A stretch of DNA of 64,000 nt, taken from positions 310,001-374,000 of the forward strand of contig NZ_MIYK01000001.1 in NCBI RefSeq assembly GCF_002907375.1, read 5' to 3'. The first letter of the stretch is position 1. Each line of letters starts with the position of its first letter. The position numbers and the translations under genes are program-made. The notes under the pieces were generated by a model that saw only the letters and a list, made by a program, of their open reading frames with translations, was not told where the DNA came from and did no database searches. Shown piece by piece: positions 56,564 to 64,000 of the stretch. Source of the stretch: Fructilactobacillus lindneri DSM 20690 = JCM 11027. GTDB lineage: Bacteria; Bacillota; Bacilli; Lactobacillales; Lactobacillaceae.

Positions 56564-57193
56564 ATGATTAAGTTAGTATCTCTTTTAATTATTGCTTATC
56601 TTTTAGGATCAATACCAAGTGGTATCTGGATTGGAAAATTATTTTTTCACGTTGATATCAGAAGACATGGTTCTAAAAATATCGGAGCAACTAACACTTT
56701 TCGAGTATTAGGACCACTAGCCGGGACCATTGTAACAATCTTAGATATTGGGAAAGGCTATCTTGCAACATGGATACCAATGCAGTTTGGAATAAGTTCA
56801 TGGTATCCACTTATTTTTGGGGTAGCAGCTGTTTTGGGACATACATTTTCTATCTTTGATCACTTTAAAGGTGGAAAAGCTGTTGCTACAAGTGCTGGAA
56901 TGCTAATGGCATATAACTTTGGGTTTTTCTGGATTGCTGCTGCTGCGTTTACCCTTTGTATTTTTTTAACTAGTATGGTTAGTTTAGGAAGTATGCTTGG
57001 ATTTGTAATAATTGTAATTGCAGCCTACTTTACCCATGATACAGCTTTAACTATCTTAGCATTTGTATTAACAATATTTATTTTTTACAGACATCGTAAT
57101 AACATTAAAAAAATTATTCATGGACAAGAAAATATTGTTCCCTTTGGTTTATATTATTGGTATTTGAAATACTTAAAAAAAACCATTAAATAA
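56564..57193 (+). CDS. plsY: acyl-phosphate:glycerol-3-phosphate acyltransferase PlsY
   Basis: Integral membrane enzyme that acylates glycerol 3-phosphate from acyl-phosphate. 209 residues with about five transmembrane helices and the three loops: GSIPSGIWIGKLFF, RRHGSKNIGATNTFRVLG, and GHTFSIFDHFKGGKAVATSAG. It is the acceptor step for products of PlsX and FakA/FakB, all in this window. TTGGAGG precedes the ATG. Ends at a hairpin shared with the convergent gene. Confidence 0.96.
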   Translation: MIKLVSLLIIAYLLGSIPSGIWIGKLFFHVDIRRHGSKNIGATNTFRVLGPLAGTIVTILDIGKGYLATWIPMQFGISSWYPLIFGVAAVLGHTFSIFDHFKGGKAVATSAGMLMAYNFGFFWIAAAAFTLCIFLTSMVSLGSMLGFVIIVIAAYFTHDTALTILAFVLTIFIFYRHRNNIKKIIHGQENIVPFGLYYWYLKYLKKTIK

Positions 57194-57213
57194 TTACTGT
57201 TTTAATCGCGAAT

Positions 57214-57253
57214 AAAACCTCTCAAATTAATTACTAAATTGAGAGGTTTTTTG
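57214..57253. terminator. terminator between plsY and the epimerase-like gene
   Basis: Stem AAAACCTCTCAA / TTGAGAGGTTTT with a T run on both strands, between convergent genes. Confidence 0.85.
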
Positions 57254-57272
57254 TTTAAAAATTTATTCATTA

Positions 57273-58157
57273 TTAAAAGAATTTAATTGTAAACTTAGCA
57301 TAGAAATCTTCACCACAGCGTAACCTACTAATATCCTTTTTATCCTTAATAAATCCGGTACTGCTTTCTGAATCTGCAATACCCCACCACGGCTCAACAC
57401 AAACAAAATCAGATTCTTGTGGGTACGTTGACCACAATCCAAAGTATTGATTATTATAAGCCGTAACTGCAACTCCATGTTTTCCCTTTTTAGAACTAAT
57501 TTTAAAAGTCGTCTTTTTATTTTCAGAAACGTCAAATATTTTTGCATCTTCGGAAAATAAATGATGACTAATCGGAAGCGGATCGGTAAGTCCTGATTTA
57601 TTGTGTACATTAGTGGTCGTTAATCCATCTTTATCTAAACTAATCAATGAATATTGATGATCCGGAATAATCGTAACAGAATAATCATTAAATGATTCTT
57701 TTTCGGGAGACAAAGGAATTCTAAAACCAGGATGAGCTCCAATCGAAAAATACATTGAATGACGATCTTCATTTTTAACCAACATATCAACACTTAAATC
57801 ATTACCATTTAAAATATAGGTTACATATAATTTAAATTTAAAAGGATAATGAAGCTTAATTTCATCATTTGGTTGTAATAAAAACACAACTTTTGTATTC
57901 GTATGTTCCACAACTTCAAATTCGCTATCACGAGCAAAGCCGTGTTGATACATTTTATAAATGGTTCCCTCATAATTGTATTCATCATTTTGTAGCCTTC
58001 CTACAATTGGAAACAAAATTGGTGCGTGTCTCTTCCAATGGCGGGGATCAGCATCCCATATATATTCAAGGAGTTCTTTATTAGTAACTGAAACTATCTC
58101 GGCACCTTTTTCGTTAATTTTCACATTTAATTGATTATTTTTTAAAACTACCGTCAT
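57273..58157 (-). CDS. aldose 1-epimerase family protein (LacX-like)
   Basis: 294 residues with NEKGAEIVSVTNKELLEYIWDADPRHWKRHAPILFPIVGRL (residues 15-55, in pieces), MYQHGFARDSEF, IGAHPGFRIPL and VEPWWGIADSES. The beta-sandwich galactose-mutarotase fold with both catalytic His (HGFAR, AHPGF) is visible. The exact sugar is unknown; LacX-type members are not limited to lactose. Transcribed toward the terminator shared with plsY. Confidence 0.9.
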   Translation of the reverse strand: MTVVLKNNQLNVKINEKGAEIVSVTNKELLEYIWDADPRHWKRHAPILFPIVGRLQNDEYNYEGTIYKMYQHGFARDSEFEVVEHTNTKVVFLLQPNDEIKLHYPFKFKLYVTYILNGNDLSVDMLVKNEDRHSMYFSIGAHPGFRIPLSPEKESFNDYSVTIIPDHQYSLISLDKDGLTTTNVHNKSGLTDPLPISHHLFSEDAKIFDVSENKKTTFKISSKKGKHGVAVTAYNNQYFGLWSTYPQESDFVCVEPWWGIADSESSTGFIKDKKDISRLRCGEDFYAKFTIKFF

Positions 58158-58307
58158 CTAAATCTCCCCAAAGTGAAATATAATTTTCTAAATAAAAACA
58201 TTGAGTATTCCTCTAGCTAAAACTTAAGTATATTTACTATTCTATCTCATTTTACTCATATTAGAAAAGTTAAATTATTAATAAGTATTAATCAGTCTTT
58301 GAGTTTA

Positions 58308-59228
58308 CTATCTAGAAGATCGTTTAAAAAATTGTTGATAATTTTTTAATAATTTTGCTTTGGTTACGTGAGTATAAATTTGTGTACTTGAAAGATTAGC
58401 ATGACCTAATAATTCTTGAACCGTTCTTAAGTCCGCACCATTATTTAACATTTCTGTTGCAAAGGAATGTCGAAGCATATGTGGGTGAATACTACTATTC
58501 ATCCCACTTTTTTTCATAATTTTATCCAAAATATATTCAATTCCACGACTAGTCAAATGATCGCCATGATGATCGATAAATAAATAGTTATGTTCCTTTT
58601 GATATTTTTTCATAATCGGATCCCGAGCATTAGCCAAATAATCACAAATAGCATTATTAGCATAGCTCCCAAAAGGAATGTAACGCTCCTTATTCCCTTT
58701 ACCAAGAACTAGCATCATATTATTGTCTAAGTCTACGTTACCAATTGTTAGATTCGCACATTCACTCACTCGTAATCCTGAACCATATAAAACTTCTAAA
58801 ATTGCTGAATCACGTTTTGCCAAACTAGTATTTTTATTTTTTTTTGCTGTTTTAAATAGCTTTTCTAATTCTTTTTCATAAAAAAAACGAGGGAGATGAT
58901 TCAAATGTTTTTTTATATGAACATATGAAAAAGGATTATCTTCAGCTAATTCATTATTAATTAAAAAATTATAAAAAGAACGTAAAGAAGAAGTCTTTCT
59001 TGAAACTGTATTGTTATTATCTCCAATATCATGCAAATGGCCTAAAAAAACTTCAACATCAAAACTGTCAACTTTTCTAAAATCTTTAGGTTCTTCTGAC
59101 TCAATTAGGAACTGATCAAACTCAAAAATATCGTCGTGATAAGCACGAGCAGTATCTTTAGAATATTGTCTTTCATTAACAATATATTTAATAAATAAAT
59201 CGATTAAACTTTGATTATCTTTTTTCAT
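58308..59228 (-). CDS. xerC: tyrosine recombinase XerC
   Basis: Resolves chromosome dimers at dif. 306 residues: N-terminal SAM-like core-binding domain (IVNERQYSKDTARAYHDDI), catalytic domain with YGSGLRVSECANL (Arg), HPHMLRHSFATEML (His-x-x-Arg), LGHANLSSTQIYTHV (His and Tyr). All catalytic residues are present. GAGGG precedes the ATG at 59228. It lies directly after topA; trmFO, usually between them, is absent, as are hslV and hslU, which usually follow. XerC is preferred over XerD by position next to topA. Confidence 0.9.
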   Translation of the reverse strand: MKKDNQSLIDLFIKYIVNERQYSKDTARAYHDDIFEFDQFLIESEEPKDFRKVDSFDVEVFLGHLHDIGDNNNTVSRKTSSLRSFYNFLINNELAEDNPFSYVHIKKHLNHLPRFFYEKELEKLFKTAKKNKNTSLAKRDSAILEVLYGSGLRVSECANLTIGNVDLDNNMMLVLGKGNKERYIPFGSYANNAICDYLANARDPIMKKYQKEHNYLFIDHHGDHLTSRGIEYILDKIMKKSGMNSSIHPHMLRHSFATEMLNNGADLRTVQELLGHANLSSTQIYTHVTKAKLLKNYQQFFKRSSR

Positions 59229-59246
59229 TGTTTCCCTCAATATTTT

Positions 59247-59275
59247 AAAAAGACTGCTCATTAGAACAGTCTTTT
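59247..59275 (-). terminator. hairpin between topA and xerC
   Basis: AAAAGACTG / CAGTCTTTT stem with a ten-base loop; on the minus strand it is followed by T residues, so it may end or attenuate topA transcripts before xerC. Confidence 0.6.
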
Positions 59276-59278
59276 CTA

Positions 59279-61408
59279 TTATTTAATTACATCTTCTTCG
59301 TAGTCACCTTCAGGACAAACAACTTGCCAGCCACCACGAACTTTTTTATTAACTAAGAAATGACCACATTTAGGGCAATCTCTACCAATTGGTTTATCCC
59401 AAGAAACAAAATCACACTCAGGATAACGAGAACAACCGTAAAAAATACGTTTACGTTTAGTTTTTCTTTCAATAACTTGCCCCTCGTGACATTTAGGACA
59501 ACTAACGCCAATTTCCTTTACAATAGTTTGAGTATTTCTACAATCAGGAAAACGGGAACAAGCAAAAAACTTCCCATATTTTCCCATTTTAACTACCATT
59601 GGAGATCCACATATTTCACAGTCAAATCCTGCTAAAGGTTCTTTAATCTGAACGTCTTCCATTTCTTTTTCTGCATATGTAACTTCTTTGGAAAAAGGCT
59701 GATAAAACTGATTAACTACGGCAACCCATTTACGTTTTTCTTCTTCAATTTCATCCAATTTGCCTTCAATATCAGCAGTAAAGTCAACATTAACGATATC
59801 TGGAAAATATTCTTCAATCAAGGTATTAACAATTTCGCCTAATTCAGTTGGTACAAAACGTCGAGCATCAAGTCTTACATAATAACGTTTTTGAATCGTC
59901 ATTAAAGTTGGAGCATAAGTTGATGGCCTTCCAACACCATTTTCTTCTAAGGTTTTAATTAAAGCTGCTTCAGTATATCTAGCCGGGGGTTGGGTAAAAT
60001 GCTGGTCTGGATTATTAGTATCTAATTTAACAACATCGTCTTTTTTTAGTTCTGGTAAAATATTGTCTTTTTCTTTTCCAGCAGAATAGACCTTTAAATA
60101 TCCTTCAAACTTCATTTTTGATCCATTAGCACGATAATCAACTCCATTTTGTTCAATAGTAACTGTTTCAGTATCAACCACCGCTGGAGTCATCTGACTA
60201 GCTATAAAACGAGACCAAATTAAAGAGTACAGCCTAAATTGATCCTTTGTTAGATATTTTTCTATACTTTTAGGAGTTCTAAAAGCTGAAGTCGGACGAA
60301 CAGCTTCATGAGCATCTTGTGAACCTTCAGGTAATTTACCTTTTTTAGGATGATTTGCAGCGTATTCCGGTCCATATTCCTTATGCAAAAACTCAGCAGC
60401 TTCATGTTTAGCAATTGAAGAAATCCGAGTGGAATCAGTACGCATGTAAGTAATTAAACCCTGGCTTCCTTCTTTTCCAACATTAATTCCCTCATAAAGT
60501 TGTTGAGCTGCCATCATGGTTCTACCAGTTTTATAATGTAATTTTTTATTAGCATCTTGTTGCATCGTACTAGTAGTAAATGGAAGTGGAGGTTGTCGTT
60601 TTTTTTCCCTTTTTTTCACTTCATTAATTTTAAAATCGCCTTTAGGATCAAGTCGTTTTAAAATATCTTGAACGTCTTCATTACTACTTAATTTCTTTTT
60701 TTTACCATTTAAACCATGAAAACTGGCTTTAAATTTTGATCGTCCTTTTTTAAATACTGAATCAATTGTCCAGTATTCTTCGGGATTAAAAGCCTTAATT
60801 TCTCTTTCACGTTGAATCACAATCCATAATGCCACTGATTGAACACGTCCTGCACTCAAGCCTTTTTTAACTTTTTTCCACAAAATCGGAGAAATCGAAT
60901 ATCCTACTAAACGATCAACAATTCTTCGAGCTTGTTGTGCATTTACCAAGTTCATATCAATTGTTCTTGGATGCTTAAAGGCATCCTTGACAGTATCTTT
61001 AGTGATTTCATTAAAAGTAACTCGATTTTTATCAGTAACATCTAAATTTAATACGTGTGCCACATGCCATGCAATTGCTTCACCCTCACGATCCGGGTCA
61101 GAAGCCAAGAAAATTTCTTTGGATTTTTTTGCTTCTGCTTTTAGCATTTTAATTGTATCGCCCTTACCACGAATTGAGATATAGTCAGGTTTATAATCAT
61201 CTGAAATATCTACTCCCATTCGACTTTTAGGCAAATCACGGATATGTCCTTTACTAGCAATAACATTATAAGTACGTCCTAAATATTTACTAATAGTTTT
61301 AGCTTTTGCAGGTGATTCAACAATAACTAATTTCTTTTTTGTATTACGTTTTTTTCGTTTAGTTGTTTTTTTCTTAGTTGGTTTTAAAGTTGTAACACTT
61401 GTAGCCAT
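59279..61408 (-). CDS. topA: DNA topoisomerase I
   Basis: Type IA enzyme relaxing negative supercoils. 709 residues: Lys/Thr-rich start, [25 protein letters not shown] and [15 protein letters not shown], active-site Tyr in [13 protein letters not shown], and three C-terminal zinc-finger-like modules (CEICGSPM...[15 protein letters not shown]...[15 protein letters not shown]...VCPEGD). The last module lacks the fourth Cys. The frame is open 41 codons further upstream, overlapping dprA, but the ATG at 61408 with AGGGATGA is the family start. Confidence 0.96.
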   Translation of the reverse strand: MATSVTTLKPTKKKTTKRKKRNTKKKLVIVESPAKAKTISKYLGRTYNVIASKGHIRDLPKSRMGVDISDDYKPDYISIRGKGDTIKMLKAEAKKSKEIFLASDPDREGEAIAWHVAHVLNLDVTDKNRVTFNEITKDTVKDAFKHPRTIDMNLVNAQQARRIVDRLVGYSISPILWKKVKKGLSAGRVQSVALWIVIQREREIKAFNPEEYWTIDSVFKKGRSKFKASFHGLNGKKKKLSSNEDVQDILKRLDPKGDFKINEVKKREKKRQPPLPFTTSTMQQDANKKLHYKTGRTMMAAQQLYEGINVGKEGSQGLITYMRTDSTRISSIAKHEAAEFLHKEYGPEYAANHPKKGKLPEGSQDAHEAVRPTSAFRTPKSIEKYLTKDQFRLYSLIWSRFIASQMTPAVVDTETVTIEQNGVDYRANGSKMKFEGYLKVYSAGKEKDNILPELKKDDVVKLDTNNPDQHFTQPPARYTEAALIKTLEENGVGRPSTYAPTLMTIQKRYYVRLDARRFVPTELGEIVNTLIEEYFPDIVNVDFTADIEGKLDEIEEEKRKWVAVVNQFYQPFSKEVTYAEKEMEDVQIKEPLAGFDCEICGSPMVVKMGKYGKFFACSRFPDCRNTQTIVKEIGVSCPKCHEGQVIERKTKRKRIFYGCSRYPECDFVSWDKPIGRDCPKCGHFLVNKKVRGGWQVVCPEGDYEEDVIK

Positions 61409-61496
61409 TAATTCATCCCTCATAAATTTTCTACATATATAATGCGTAAAAATCCGTTTAAATTCTAACACATCATATTGCAGTTTTTTTACGCTG

Positions 61497-62372
61497 TCAA
61501 ATAACAACCCTGCCCAACAAATCTCGTTCATCTAAACAAGGCTGACCTCCTGCAGCGATTAACTCATTTGCTCCAGTTGAAAAATAACTATCAATATTGC
61601 CAGGAATTGCTAAAACTTCACGGTTTTCTCGTAATGCTAAGCTCGCAGTAATTAAACTACCAGATTTTTCGCGTGCTTCTACAACTAATAATTTTTGACT
61701 TAATCCAGCAATAATTCGATTTCTTTCTACAAAATGAAATTTTTTCGGGCCATCGTCTAAACCATATTCGGATAATACTAATTGATCAGCCATTAATTGT
61801 TGCTGCAGTCTTTGATTGGAATATGGATAATAACGATTTAATCCTGTTCCTAAAACTGCAATTGTTTTACCCTGATTTGCCAATGTAATTTGATGACCTA
61901 ATGTATCGACACCAGCAGCTAAACCAGAAACAATCACAAAATAATCAGTTACCTTAGAAGTAATGGCTTTTTTCATAGCAGAAACCGCATACTTAGAACA
62001 TTTTCTTGATCCAACCACTCCCAGCATTGCATTTTTAGTTAAAAGATTAATATCTCCTGCGTAAAATAAAATGATTGGCGGAAGATAAATTTCTTTTAAT
62101 TGCTGAGGATAACTGTCATCTAAAATTGAAATCCAATTTTGCTGTTGATTAATTTTTATTAATTTATCCAATGAAGAACTTAAAAAATCAATTTTAAAGT
62201 TTTGCGTTCGCAAATGATTTTCACTCAATAAATGACATATTTTTGCACATAAAGTTTCGATTGATAAACTTGATATTTCACATTGATTAATCCACTCGTA
62301 AACTAAGCTTTCTCCCTTGAGACCAATTCCAGAACATAATTTAATTCTTAATAGTAGTTCTCTTTTATTCAT
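61497..62372 (-). CDS. dprA: DNA processing protein DprA
   Basis: Loads RecA onto incoming single-stranded DNA in natural transformation. 291 residues, Rossmann-like core: [76 protein letters not shown] and [21 protein letters not shown]. Only a weak ribosome binding site precedes the ATG. The usual C-terminal winged helix is absent, as in many Bacilli. Lies in rbgA-rnhB-dprA-topA. Confidence 0.95.
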   Translation of the reverse strand: MNKRELLLRIKLCSGIGLKGESLVYEWINQCEISSLSIETLCAKICHLLSENHLRTQNFKIDFLSSSLDKLIKINQQQNWISILDDSYPQQLKEIYLPPIILFYAGDINLLTKNAMLGVVGSRKCSKYAVSAMKKAITSKVTDYFVIVSGLAAGVDTLGHQITLANQGKTIAVLGTGLNRYYPYSNQRLQQQLMADQLVLSEYGLDDGPKKFHFVERNRIIAGLSQKLLVVEAREKSGSLITASLALRENREVLAIPGNIDSYFSTGANELIAAGGQPCLDERDLLGRVVI

Positions 62373-62406
62373 AAAATATACTCTACCTTTTTAGATAGAT
62401 ACGTTT

Positions 62407-63168
62407 TTATGATTTTAAATTTTTAACTGGGGCAAAACTTTTTCGATGAATTGGAGTTGCTCCAAATTTTTGTAAGGCAATCAAATGTTGCTTAGTCCCA
62501 TATCCATCATTTTTTTCAAATCCATATTCCGAATATTTTTGACTATATTTAATCATCAAGTCATCTCGTGTTACTTTAGCGATAATACTAGCAGCTGCAA
62601 CGCTAATTGACTTTGAATCTCCTTTAATCAATTTTGTTTGTGGAATCTCAATATCAATTGACATTGCATCGACAATAATATGTTCTGGAGTGATAGAGAG
62701 TCCCTCAATTGCTTGTTTCATTGCGATTTTAGTTGCTTCATAAATATTAACTTCATCGATAACTTGGCTTGAAATCTCAGCGCAGTTGTAACTCAATGCT
62801 TCTTGTTTTATCAATGGAATTAAATCACGACGTTGTTGATCTGATAGTTTTTTTGAATCATTTACTGTAATAACATCAAAATCTTTGGGAATAATAACTG
62901 CTCCAGATACTACTGGTCCAGCTAATGGACCTCTTCCAACCTCATCAACTCCAGCAATATAAGTTACACCTTTTTCCCAAATTGTATTCTCATAACGAAA
63001 TCGTTCATGAAATGCAGTAATTTTTTCATTATTTTTCATAATTCTATTAGATACTTTTCGCACAATAGCTTGAACCCCTTTTCGGGAATCATTTTTATAC
63101 AACAAAAAAAGCGGGTCCGATAAGTCATTAACCCGCTTAAATTGTTTCGCAATCTCTGTAATTTTCAT
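62407..63168 (-). CDS. rnhB: ribonuclease HII
   Basis: Removes ribonucleotides from DNA. 253 residues: an N-terminal extension of about 65 residues normal for Gram-positives, then TYIAGVDEVGRGPLAGPVVSGAVI (catalytic Asp-Glu), NDSKKLSDQQRRDL, IIVDAMSIDIE and ISVAAASIIAKVTRDDLM. Catalytic DEDD set is visible. The RNase HI-like gene at 38256 is separate. Starts five bases after rbgA. Confidence 0.96.
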   Translation of the reverse strand: MKITEIAKQFKRVNDLSDPLFLLYKNDSRKGVQAIVRKVSNRIMKNNEKITAFHERFRYENTIWEKGVTYIAGVDEVGRGPLAGPVVSGAVIIPKDFDVITVNDSKKLSDQQRRDLIPLIKQEALSYNCAEISSQVIDEVNIYEATKIAMKQAIEGLSITPEHIIVDAMSIDIEIPQTKLIKGDSKSISVAAASIIAKVTRDDLMIKYSQKYSEYGFEKNDGYGTKQHLIALQKFGATPIHRKSFAPVKNLKS

Positions 63169-63173
63169 GAGTT

Positions 63174-63998
63174 TTATTCCTTAATAAGCTCGTTTGGTTC
63201 ATCAAGTGTGTAACGACCTAATTTACCTTTACGAATGTCATTAATGATTCGATCAGAAGCACGATCATAATCATCGCGCATACCAATTTTTTCAGTTATT
63301 TTCAATAATAAATTTGGATTATTCAAATCTAAATCAGCACTAGTTAAATGGTATCTTTTAATAACTTCGTCAGGATACTTATTTTTAAAAAAATCTAAAG
63401 CAAAAAGAGCCACATCATCACTATGATAAGATTTTTCTCGAATTGCACCTGTTACTGCTAGTTTTTCTGCAATCTCTTGACTTTGAAACTTAGGCCATAA
63501 AATCCCTGGTGTATCGAGTAATTCCAATCGTCCATTAGATGTCAGCCATTGTTGCCCTTTAGTAACCCCAGGACGATTTCCAACTGGAGCAGAACGCTTA
63601 TTAACTAATTGATTTAACAAAGTCGACTTACCTACATTTGGGACACCCACACAAATTGCTTTGATTGACTTGCGCTCAACACCTTTTTCATTTTTAAGAA
63701 GTAATTTATTTTTTAAAATTTCTTTAGCTGCACTTTCAATTTTCTTTCTAGCGCCATTAACCTTAGAATCAATGGCAATTGCATCAATTCCTTGGCTTTT
63801 GAAATATGAAATCCACTTATTAGTTAAATTGGGATCAGCTAAATCAGCTTTAGTTAATATCATCAAACGGGGCTTATCTATACTAATTCTTTTTATTTCA
63901 GGATTAATAGAAGTATATGGAATACGAGCATCAACTAATTCAAAAACAATATCAACTAACCCGATATTTTCTTCAAATTGTCTGATGGCTTTGGCCAT
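63174..63998 (-). CDS. rbgA: ribosome biogenesis GTPase RbgA (5' end outside the window)
   Basis: Circularly permuted GTPase for 50S assembly. The visible 274 residues contain TKADLADP (G4), NVGKSTLLNQL (G1 in CVGVPNVGKSTL), GVTKGQQW and LLDTPGILWP (G3), then the C-terminal RNA-binding ANTAR-like helix bundle. The first visible residues MAKAIRQFEENI correspond to the end of the family start FPGHMAKAxRQ, so roughly ten N-terminal residues lie past the window edge; the bases before the ATG fit the His of GHM. Confidence 0.95.
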   Translation of the reverse strand: MAKAIRQFEENIGLVDIVFELVDARIPYTSINPEIKRISIDKPRLMILTKADLADPNLTNKWISYFKSQGIDAIAIDSKVNGARKKIESAAKEILKNKLLLKNEKGVERKSIKAICVGVPNVGKSTLLNQLVNKRSAPVGNRPGVTKGQQWLTSNGRLELLDTPGILWPKFQSQEIAEKLAVTGAIREKSYHSDDVALFALDFFKNKYPDEVIKRYHLTSADLDLNNPNLLLKITEKIGMRDDYDRASDRIINDIRKGKLGRYTLDEPNELIKE

Positions 63999-64000
63999 AT

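Noticed and set aside
58308-59228. xerC read as a mobile-element integrase
   Set aside because: Position beside topA, full catalytic set and XerC length fit the chromosomal recombinase.
61409-61531. Extended topA N terminus overlapping dprA
   Set aside because: Residues before MATSVTTLK do not resemble the family, and a good AGGGATGA site precedes the internal ATG.

Overview
The window is a gene-dense, AT-rich stretch (about one third G+C by eye) of a Firmicutes chromosome, almost certainly from the family Lactobacillaceae. Pointers are the conserved gene orders rpe-thiN-rpmB-asp23-fakA-recG-plsX-acpP-rnc-smc-ftsY-ylxM-ffh-rpsP-khpA-rimM-trmD-rplS, dinG-ypmB-dnaD / recU-ponA, ypsA-gpsB-rnpB-rlmL, and rbgA-rnhB-dprA-topA-xerC, together with a complete lower mevalonate pathway, PepD-type dipeptidase, EbsA, a class B RNase P RNA and TTG/GTG starts behind strong AGGAGG-like ribosome binding sites. 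Several genes usually found in these clusters are absent at their usual places (trmFO, hslVU, asnS, nth), which suggests a reduced genome such as those of insect- or plant-associated heterofermentative lactobacilli; the genus cannot be fixed from the sequence alone.

Layout. 1-17170: housekeeping run on the + strand (pentose phosphate, thiamine pyrophosphate, fatty acid activation, phospholipid synthesis, RNase III, SMC, signal recognition particle, ribosomal proteins, tRNA/rRNA modification). 17168-20098 (-): YjeM-type amino acid antiporter and PepD dipeptidase. 20244-23091 (+): glycerol kinase and an rRNA cytosine methyltransferase. 23139-27206 (-): mevalonate operon ending in type 2 IPP isomerase. 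27336-31436 (+): DinG, YpmB, DnaD. 31478-34427 (-): RecU and PBP1A. 34534-38263 (+): YpsA, GpsB, RNase P RNA, RlmL, FAD oxidoreductase. 38256-38660 (-): RNase HI-like. 38694-44706 (+): EbsA, LspA, RluD, PyrR and a CarA/CarB pair. 44777-46498 (-): RqcH. 46633-49769 (+): frameshifted MarR regulator, DegV/FakB, an unusual GIY-YIG plus integrase-like fusion, and a membrane-anchored split-barrel protein. 49847-56403 (-): MsrA, MsrB, Mn-pyrophosphatase, ParC, ParE. 56564-57193 (+): PlsY. 57273-63998 (-): aldose-epimerase-like, XerC, TopA, DprA, RnhB, RbgA (cut by the window edge). There is no tRNA, rRNA, CRISPR, insertion sequence or prophage, and no gene-free stretch longer than about 300 bases.

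Functional links. FakA-like (2177), PlsX (5995), a DegV/FakB protein (47064) and PlsY (56564) together make a route from exogenous fatty acid to acyl-phosphate to lysophosphatidic acid. The acyl carrier protein encoded directly after plsX has lost the serine that carries phosphopantetheine. FtsY, Ffh and YlxM form the membrane targeting system.

Most interesting. (1) The CarA/CarB pair downstream of pyrR keeps long intact reading frames and the carbamoyl phosphate synthase fold, yet has lost the glutaminase cysteine and histidine, the N-terminal ATP-grasp catalytic residues, the second ATP-grasp domain and the C-terminal allosteric domain: a candidate paired pseudoenzyme. (2) The ACP has phenylalanine in place of the prosthetic-group serine. 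(3) A T5orf172-type GIY-YIG domain is fused to a tyrosine-recombinase-like domain that has lost part of its catalytic set. (4) A MarR regulator is split by one base in an A9 tract, with a palindrome inside its promoter.
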